The notes below the pieces were generated by a model. The model was not told where the DNA came from and did no database searches. It saw only the letters and a list, made by a program, of their open reading frames with translations. Positions 59,052-64,000 of a DNA stretch of 64,000 nucleotides are shown piece by piece. A program made the translations under genes and the position numbers. How positions within the stretch are numbered: position 1 is the stretch's first letter; each line of letters opens with the position of its first letter. The stretch comes from Deltaproteobacteria bacterium (lineage in GTDB: Bacteria > Myxococcota_A > Polyangia > Nannocystales > Nannocystaceae), in the NCBI GenBank assembly GCA_003696955.1, contig RFGU01000026.1, positions 48,513 through 112,512 of the forward strand, given 5' to 3'.

Positions 59052-59387
59052 ATGGTTCGCAGGATCGCAACGCTGCTTTCGGGGATCGTGCTCGGTCTGT
59101 TGACCGCCGGGGCGCAGGGGTGCAAGGACGACTACGATTGCGGCGAGCGGAACCTCCCCGGCACGCTGGGCTGCCCGTGCCTTCCCGGGGATCGGTGCAC
59201 GACCGACCTGGTCTGTGCCGCGGGCGTGTGCATCAGCGAGGCACCCATGGCGACCGAAGGTGCGAGTTCGTCCGAATCGGCGGGGAGCGATACGGGCACG
59301 GCCGGTGAGGCGGGCAGCGACACCGGGACGGGCGGGGACGCGGGCTCCGACACGGGCACGGCCGGCAGCGCCGGTAGCGGCGGGTAG
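59052..59387 (+). CDS. small cysteine-rich lipoprotein with GSDTGTAG repeats
   Basis: A 111-residue lipoprotein. The signal ends in TAGAQGC (lipobox). The next about 40 residues have a disulphide-type cysteine pattern (DYDCGERNLPGTLGCPCLPG, then RCTTDLVCAAGVC), and the rest is three near-copies of AGSDTGTAG plus Gly/Ser. Such short Cys-rich modules on Gly/Ser/Asp/Thr linkers are common in Nannocystis-type myxobacteria, which is general recognition rather than a database result. No catalytic function is expected. It probably is a surface-exposed lipoprotein cotranslated with the barrel gene, one base upstream. Confidence 0.78.
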   Translation: MVRRIATLLSGIVLGLLTAGAQGCKDDYDCGERNLPGTLGCPCLPGDRCTTDLVCAAGVCISEAPMATEGASSSESAGSDTGTAGEAGSDTGTGGDAGSDTGTAGSAGSGG

Positions 59388-59428
59388 GCCGCGGAGGTGC
59401 CCTTGGCCGTCGCGCACGGTGGGGCGCT

Positions 59429-60757
59429 ATGATCGGCACCATGCCGCCGGTCCGTCGGCGCGGAGACTCGCACCGGAGGTCGCCCACCGGGCGCGTCGCC
59501 GTGTGGGCGTGCCTCGTACTCGTGTCGGCCGGATCGAGGCCGGGGCCGGGGGCCGGGCGCGCCGTGCCGGTGAAGGGACCGCCCACGGGGACACCAAGGG
59601 CGGCGAAGCCGGCGTCGACCGAAGGTGCCTGTCGAGCGCTCGCGGCGGCGACGGACCGACCCGACGCTCGCGTATCGGATGGTGCGGCGACGGGCCCGGT
59701 CGCCGCGTCCCTGCCCGTGGCGGCGATCCGGTGGCCGCGCAAGCGGTGGATCCGACACACGGTCGTCCCCCGTGAGACCTTCGCAGGGATCGCTGCGCGC
59801 TACCGCGTCCGCCCGGCGTCCCTCCGACGGTGGAACCCGGAACTCGGCGACGAGGTGCGCAAGGGCGAGGTGTTGCGCATCTACACCGACTTCGTGCCGC
59901 CGCCGCGCCGCCCCATCGAGGTGACGGTGGCCGAGGGCGACACGTGGTGGTCCATCGCCTGTCGCCACGGCGTCGGATCGTGGGACCTGCGTGCCATGAA
60001 CTATCGTCCGGGCGGCCGGTTGCGCCCCGGGGAGACCCTCCGCATCTGGATCGATCCCATCGCGCACGATTTCATCGAGCGCGAGTGGGCAGATCCTCCC
60101 TTCGGGGTACGTCCCGGTGCCCACGGCGTGGGAAGCCCCGACGATGGACGACTCGTGTGCGGCGTGCAGCTCCCCGAGCGACCCGAGTACATCCGCAAGA
60201 TCCCAGGGTCGGCCTACGGCACCACCCACACGGTGCGCAACCTGATCGCGGCGATGGTCGAATTCAGACGTCGCTCGGGATACGGCGGGCGCGTCTACAT
60301 CGGGGCGATCTCGCGGCCGCGCGGTGGGCGGCTCGGGGGGCACAAGTCCCATCGGACCGGCCGGGACGTGGACATCCGGCTACCCCTCAAGGAGAGCATT
60401 CCACAGGCCCTCGAACCGCGTCCGGCCCGGCGGGTGGACTTTCGGGCCCTCTACCACCTGATCCGTGCCTTGGTGGACACCGGTGAGGTCGAGGTGGTCT
60501 TCCTCGACTATCCGCTGCAGCGGCGGCTCGCCAAGGCGGCGGCGGCGGCCGGGGCGAGCGAGGCCGAACTTGCGGCGTTGCTGCAGTGGCCCCGCGGCCG
60601 CAAGGCGTCGCGGGGCATCGTCCGCGACGAACCCGGTCACGACGATCACATCCACGTGCGGTTTCGCTGTGGTCCCGGGGAGACGGAGTGCTACAGCCGG
60701 ACCGACGAGGGGTGGGGACGGATCCCCGAGGTCCGGCGTGCGCCGGGGCAGCCGTAG
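59429..60757 (+). CDS. LysM-containing MepA-like murein endopeptidase (M74)
   Basis: A 442-residue exported protein. After a signal-like N-terminus and about 70 variable residues come two LysM modules (IRHTVVPRETFAGIAARYRV and VTVAEGDTWWSIACRHGV) that bind peptidoglycan. The C-terminal domain has HKSHRTGRDVDIRLPL and PGHDDHIHVRFRC, the metal-binding His and Asp residues of penicillin-insensitive endopeptidase MepA, which cuts DD- or LD-cross-links. LysM fused to M74 is larger than E. coli MepA. The start could be 59429 or the ATG at 59441. The gene lies downstream of the envelope export set and is convergent with the Lon-like gene, 6 bases away. Confidence 0.88.
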   Translation: MIGTMPPVRRRGDSHRRSPTGRVAVWACLVLVSAGSRPGPGAGRAVPVKGPPTGTPRAAKPASTEGACRALAAATDRPDARVSDGAATGPVAASLPVAAIRWPRKRWIRHTVVPRETFAGIAARYRVRPASLRRWNPELGDEVRKGEVLRIYTDFVPPPRRPIEVTVAEGDTWWSIACRHGVGSWDLRAMNYRPGGRLRPGETLRIWIDPIAHDFIEREWADPPFGVRPGAHGVGSPDDGRLVCGVQLPERPEYIRKIPGSAYGTTHTVRNLIAAMVEFRRRSGYGGRVYIGAISRPRGGRLGGHKSHRTGRDVDIRLPLKESIPQALEPRPARRVDFRALYHLIRALVDTGEVEVVFLDYPLQRRLAKAAAAAGASEAELAALLQWPRGRKASRGIVRDEPGHDDHIHVRFRCGPGETECYSRTDEGWGRIPEVRRAPGQP

Positions 60758-60763
60758 CCCGGC

Positions 60764-63238
60764 TCAGCTCTCCGCGTGTCCGCGCCGGCTGCTTCCTCGC
60801 CGGTTGCTACCACCCCGGACCGAACGAAACTTGCGTGGCTTGGGGGGATCCCGGCCCTCGCGCAGGGCCGCGATGCGCTCCATGACCCGGCCGTAGACCG
60901 TCACCTTCGCCGACGTGCGGCGGGCCTCGGTCACGGCCGTGGCGGGAAAGCCCGCGGGTACGCCCAGCATGAACTCGATGGCGTCTTCGACCCGCTCGGC
61001 GCTCCATACGTGGAACGTGCCTTCCTCGATGGCCTGCAGCACGTCGGGCCGCAGGACGAGTTGGTCCCGGTTGGCGGCGGGCACGAGCACGCCCTGGGAC
61101 GGCTCGGGCCCAAGGGCGCGGCAGACGTCGAAGAAGCCCTCGATCTTCTCGACGACGCCGCCGACGGCGAGGATCGAGCCGTACTGGTCGAGGCTGCCGG
61201 TCACGGCCACGTCCTGCCGGACCGGGATGCCCGAAAGGCTGGAGAGGATGGCGACGAGTTCGGCGACCGACGCGCTATCGCCGTCGACGATGTCGTAGCT
61301 CTGCTCGAACACGATGGACGCGCACAATGAGAGCGGTTCGTGTTGGGCGAAGACGGCGGCGAGGAAGCTCGAGAGGACCAGCACCCCCTTGTCGTGGATC
61401 GGGCCGGACAGCTCGACCTCACGGTCGATGGCGAGGGTGCCCTCGTCGCCTGCAAAGGTGACGGCCGACACGCGCAAGGGGCGGCCCACCCGGACGAAGC
61501 CGTTCGTCACGACGCCGAGGCCGTTGACCTGTCCGACGCGTCCCCCGGACACCGCGCAGGCGATCCGGCGCCGGACGTGGGCGTCGACGATGTCCTCGCG
61601 CAGTCGGGCATCGCGCTCCCGCATGCGCTCGATGGCCTCCTCGACGTGTCGGGCACGGATGGCATCGCCGTCGGTCACGTACTGCGCAGCTTCGACGACC
61701 ACGTTCTCGAGGCGCCCGAGTTCCGCCGTGGCGCGGTTGCGATCCTCGGCGAGCCGGGCGCCGTGGGCCACGAGGGCGGCCACGGCCTCGGGCGTGCACG
61801 GTGGCAGGTTGCGGTTGTCGGAGAGCCATGCGCAAAACCGCGGGTAGACGGAGCAGGCTTCCTCGAGGGACATGTCGTGGACGAACTCGGCGCGGACCTT
61901 GAACAGGTGACCGAAGGCGGGATCGAGCTCGGCGAGGCGGGCGAGCAACTCCGGGTCCGCGATGAGCACGACCTTGACCTCGAGGTCGAGGGGTTGCGGT
62001 CGCAGGAGCTGCCCCTCGCCTTCCTCGAGGGGGAGGATCTGACCGGCGATCAGGCAATTCTTCAGGTGCTCGTAGACGCGAGGTCTGGCGACGATGGACT
62101 CGGCGTCCACCAGCAGGAAGCCACCATTGGCCTTGTGCAGGTCGCCGGGGAGGATCGTGCCGGGCGGCGGGTAGCGCGTCTCCTCGGGGCCGGCCACCAT
62201 GCGCCCGAAGAGCCGCGAGAGCGTGGGATTGCGGGCGTGGACGATGGGCGCACCCGAGTCCGGCGGCGACGAGGTGAGCACCGTCGGCACGATGAGACCT
62301 TCTTCGATGGCATCCGACGGAATGGGGAGGGTGTCGTCCTCCTGCAGACGGTAGTGCTCCATCAGGTGCTCGCGGAGAGCGCGTACGTGGTCCCGCACAC
62401 GGTCGGTGGACAGCACCTCGCCGGGTAGGGCGTCGAAGGCCGCGTCGAAGTGGTTGCGCAGGGCGGCGCGCTGGCGGGCGACGAGTTCGGCGGCCGCTTC
62501 CGTCTCGACGAGCGCGAGGTCGCGTTGCATGGCCTCGATGTGTGGCCGCAGGGCCTCGACCGCCAGGAGGTAGCGGCGCTGGGCGTCGGTCGGCCCCGTA
62601 TCGTCGGGAAGCCCGGGTAGCTCGAGTTGGGCCGAGTCCGAAGGATCCGGTGTCTCGGTGCCGCCGTCGTCGGCCTGGGGGCGCTCGTCGTCGAGGGGGA
62701 CGAACTCGAACCCCCGGTCGGTCTCGACGAGGGCCAGGCCGTAGGAGGCGGCAAGCTGGTCCACCTTGCGCCGGATCTGCTTGCGTCGCCGGCTCTCGGT
62801 CTGCTGGACCTCGATCACGATCCGATTGCGTTCGTTGCCTTCGAGCACCTCGTGGAGGGCCGCGACGAGTCGGGCGTGCAGCGTCTCCATGGCGCGAACG
62901 AGCCGGGGCGCCGAACCGGTGGGCACCGGCACCGGACGCGGTTCGAGCGGGCCGTGGGGATTGGGAAGCAACACCACGTCGTCCGGCGCCCGCCGGCGCC
63001 GGGCCTCCTCGGCCGCCAGTGCGGTGGCGAGAAAGGTGCGTCCCGTCCCCTGGGGCCCGACGATGGCGACGTTGGTGCCTGGCGTGCGCAGCGCAAGGCC
63101 GTCACGAACCGCCCGGACGGCACGCTGTTGCGGGGCGAGGCGGGAGAGGGGATCCCCCGCGCCGTCTACCATGTCGATCGACGAAGGGGAGATGCGCACG
63201 TGGCAGTCCGCGGCGTCGTGCTCGGTCCATCCAGGCAT
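60764..63238 (-). CDS. Lon-like ATP-dependent protease (AAA_32 type)
   Basis: An 824-residue protein. An N-terminal AAA region has GPQGTGRTFLATALA as the P-loop: the usual Lys is Arg (GTGRT). A long coiled, Glu/Arg-rich insertion (about residues 150-280) follows, then NGGFLLVDAESIV as a Walker B-like element. The C-terminal Lon proteolytic domain has catalytic Ser in VDGDSASVAELVAIL and Lys in AVGGVVEKIEGFFDV. The basic tail (KPRKFRSVRGGSNRRGSSRR) may bind nucleic acid. The ATG at 63238 (MPGWTEHDAADCHVRIS) was chosen; the upstream frame is Arg-rich. It belongs to the LonB/YcbZ-like group rather than classical LonA. Confidence 0.88.
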   Translation of the reverse strand: MPGWTEHDAADCHVRISPSSIDMVDGAGDPLSRLAPQQRAVRAVRDGLALRTPGTNVAIVGPQGTGRTFLATALAAEEARRRRAPDDVVLLPNPHGPLEPRPVPVPTGSAPRLVRAMETLHARLVAALHEVLEGNERNRIVIEVQQTESRRRKQIRRKVDQLAASYGLALVETDRGFEFVPLDDERPQADDGGTETPDPSDSAQLELPGLPDDTGPTDAQRRYLLAVEALRPHIEAMQRDLALVETEAAAELVARQRAALRNHFDAAFDALPGEVLSTDRVRDHVRALREHLMEHYRLQEDDTLPIPSDAIEEGLIVPTVLTSSPPDSGAPIVHARNPTLSRLFGRMVAGPEETRYPPPGTILPGDLHKANGGFLLVDAESIVARPRVYEHLKNCLIAGQILPLEEGEGQLLRPQPLDLEVKVVLIADPELLARLAELDPAFGHLFKVRAEFVHDMSLEEACSVYPRFCAWLSDNRNLPPCTPEAVAALVAHGARLAEDRNRATAELGRLENVVVEAAQYVTDGDAIRARHVEEAIERMRERDARLREDIVDAHVRRRIACAVSGGRVGQVNGLGVVTNGFVRVGRPLRVSAVTFAGDEGTLAIDREVELSGPIHDKGVLVLSSFLAAVFAQHEPLSLCASIVFEQSYDIVDGDSASVAELVAILSSLSGIPVRQDVAVTGSLDQYGSILAVGGVVEKIEGFFDVCRALGPEPSQGVLVPAANRDQLVLRPDVLQAIEEGTFHVWSAERVEDAIEFMLGVPAGFPATAVTEARRTSAKVTVYGRVMERIAALREGRDPPKPRKFRSVRGGSNRRGSSRRGHAES

Positions 63239-63399
63239 GGGCGTGTGGAGGCGAGATCCTAGCAGGCTCTCGGATGGACCGCTCCGTTCCACCTCGAACC
63301 CTGGGCGCGGCCGGCGATGCCAAGACATCTCGCTGGGGGGACGCCTCGTGCGTGCCGGCCGTGCACGAAACGCGACGGTCCAGACCCACTCGCGGCGAG

Positions 63400-64000
63400 C
63401 TAGGCCACGGTCTCGGCCAGGAGCGTGCCGAGGACGGCACGAGCCCGGCGGGTGTCCGGATCGGTGCCGGTCCCGAGGGCGTCGAGCAATGCGGACAAGC
63501 TCGCATGGCTCCGATCCGGCTCCCGCGAAAGCGCCGCCACGAGGGCGTCGAGGTCGGCGCCGCCGGCGTTGTGGATCCGTACGAGGGCCGTCGTCGCCCA
63601 ATTCGGTGCCTGCTCCGCCAGGATCGGAAGGTTCTCGGCGAGGGCCTCGATGTAGGCGTCGCCCACGCCCTCGGCGGCGAGCAACACGGCCATCTGCACG
63701 TCCTCGTCGCCGTCGTCGGCGAGGAATCCGAAGAGCGCGGGCAGATCCTCGGCGGTGGCCGACCGTGCAAGTCCGTCGAGCAGCGCGTCGACGTCCTCTG
63801 CCGAGGTGTCTCCCACGCGCATGCGCTCCCGAAGGCGCTCGACCAAGGCCGTTGCGGTCGCCTGCAGGGCCCCCGTGGCCGCGGTCTTCTTCTTGGCCGC
63901 GGTCTTCTTCTTGGCCGCGGTCTTCTTCTTCGCCGCGGTCTTCTTCTTCGCCGCGGTCTTCTTCTTCGCCGCGGTCTTCTTCTTTGCGGCGGTCTTCTTC
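63400..64000 (-). CDS. Lys/Ala-repeat (histone H1-like) protein fused to an acidic alpha-helical domain (5' end outside window)
   Basis: The frame is open from the right edge to the stop at 63400, so the N-terminus is missing. The visible N-terminal part is about 40 residues of AAKKKT repeats like histone-H1/AlgP or Hc1 tails, which bind DNA by charge. A linker (TGALQATATALVERLRERM) leads to about 140 acidic residues (DGLARSATAEDLPALFGFLA, VQMAVLLAAEGVGDAYIEAL, LVRIHNAGGADLDALVAAL) with paired-helix, HEAT-like spacing. The function is unknown; a DNA-binding tail carrying a protein-binding domain is my inference. It lies 161 bases upstream of the Lon-like gene on the same strand. Confidence 0.75.
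   Translation of the reverse strand, partial: KKTAAKKKTAAKKKTAAKKKTAAKKKTAAKKKTAAKKKTAATGALQATATALVERLRERMRVGDTSAEDVDALLDGLARSATAEDLPALFGFLADDGDEDVQMAVLLAAEGVGDAYIEALAENLPILAEQAPNWATTALVRIHNAGGADLDALVAALSREPDRSHASLSALLDALGTGTDPDTRRARAVLGTLLAETVA
63881..64000. repeat. six and two-thirds tandem 18-bp repeats encoding AAKKKT
   Basis: Units of 18 bp (GCGGTCTTCTTCTTSGCC on the plus strand) run from 63881 to the window end, differing only in third codon positions. They continue beyond the edge. Confidence 0.9.

Noticed and set aside
63881..64000. 18-bp repeats as a non-coding satellite
   Set aside because: The repeats are in frame with a long open coding frame and differ at wobble positions only, so they are coding.

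Overview
This is a gene-dense, very GC-rich chromosomal segment with no gene-free stretch over 300 bases. It looks like a myxobacterium-type genome (Myxococcota, perhaps Nannocystales). That placement is an inference from the strong GC bias at third codon positions, many lipoproteins with Ser/Thr/Gly or Asp-rich linkers, a cysteine-rich mini-lipoprotein with a GSDTGTAG tail, twin flotillins and a histone-H1-like Lys-rich repeat protein. No rRNA, tRNA, CRISPR array, insertion sequence, prophage or integrase was recognised. The content is mostly household metabolism mixed with envelope functions.

Layout. 1-3306: truncated membrane protein, N-acetylmuramoyl-L-alanine amidase, enoyl-CoA hydratase and a divergent hotdog thioesterase. 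3346-6350: short-chain fatty acid transporter AtoE translationally coupled to a two-RCK potassium channel. 6410-10724: three coupled genes, an amidohydrolase lipoprotein, a second amidohydrolase that has lost its metal ligands, and a PLP decarboxylase. 10752-13314: isocitrate dehydrogenase and a secreted metallophosphatase. 13367-16663: NfeD-like protein plus two paralogous flotillins. 16795-24727: 3-methyladenine glycosylase, HemB, a DUF62 SAM hydrolase, an RND adaptor and pump, and proline iminopeptidase. 24750-28973: VOC protein, membrane protein, MiaE and two lipoproteins. 29086-32550: pyruvate carboxylase.

32569-35733 (minus strand) is the most interesting part. It is a compact metallo-RiPP locus: a CDF metal exporter, an 80-residue lipoprotein-like precursor with four identical EKAEGSCGG units, a DUF692/MNIO iron oxidase and a DUF2063 partner. 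The precursor has its own candidate promoter and is separated from its enzymes by a strong hairpin. It resembles the bufferin/HvfABC copper-peptide systems but has a lipobox and an efflux partner.

35857-45988: Spinster-like MFS, GMC oxidoreductase, hybrid histidine kinase, EttA, an M15-like peptidase, arginine decarboxylase SpeA, RidA and uridine kinase. 45996-52251 (minus strand): GT-C membrane protein, SDR, RidA-like, enoyl-CoA hydratase and acyl-CoA dehydrogenase, largely with overlapping genes. 52420-60757: branched-chain aminotransferase, then a likely lipid-export set (MMPL pump, LolA-like protein, outer-membrane barrel, cysteine-rich lipoprotein) and a LysM murein endopeptidase. 60764-64000: Lon-like protease and the 3' part of a gene whose product starts, as far as visible, with AAKKKT repeats.

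Several genes share a candidate promoter of the form TTGNNN, 17-18 bases, TAGNNN, placed shortly before the start codon.
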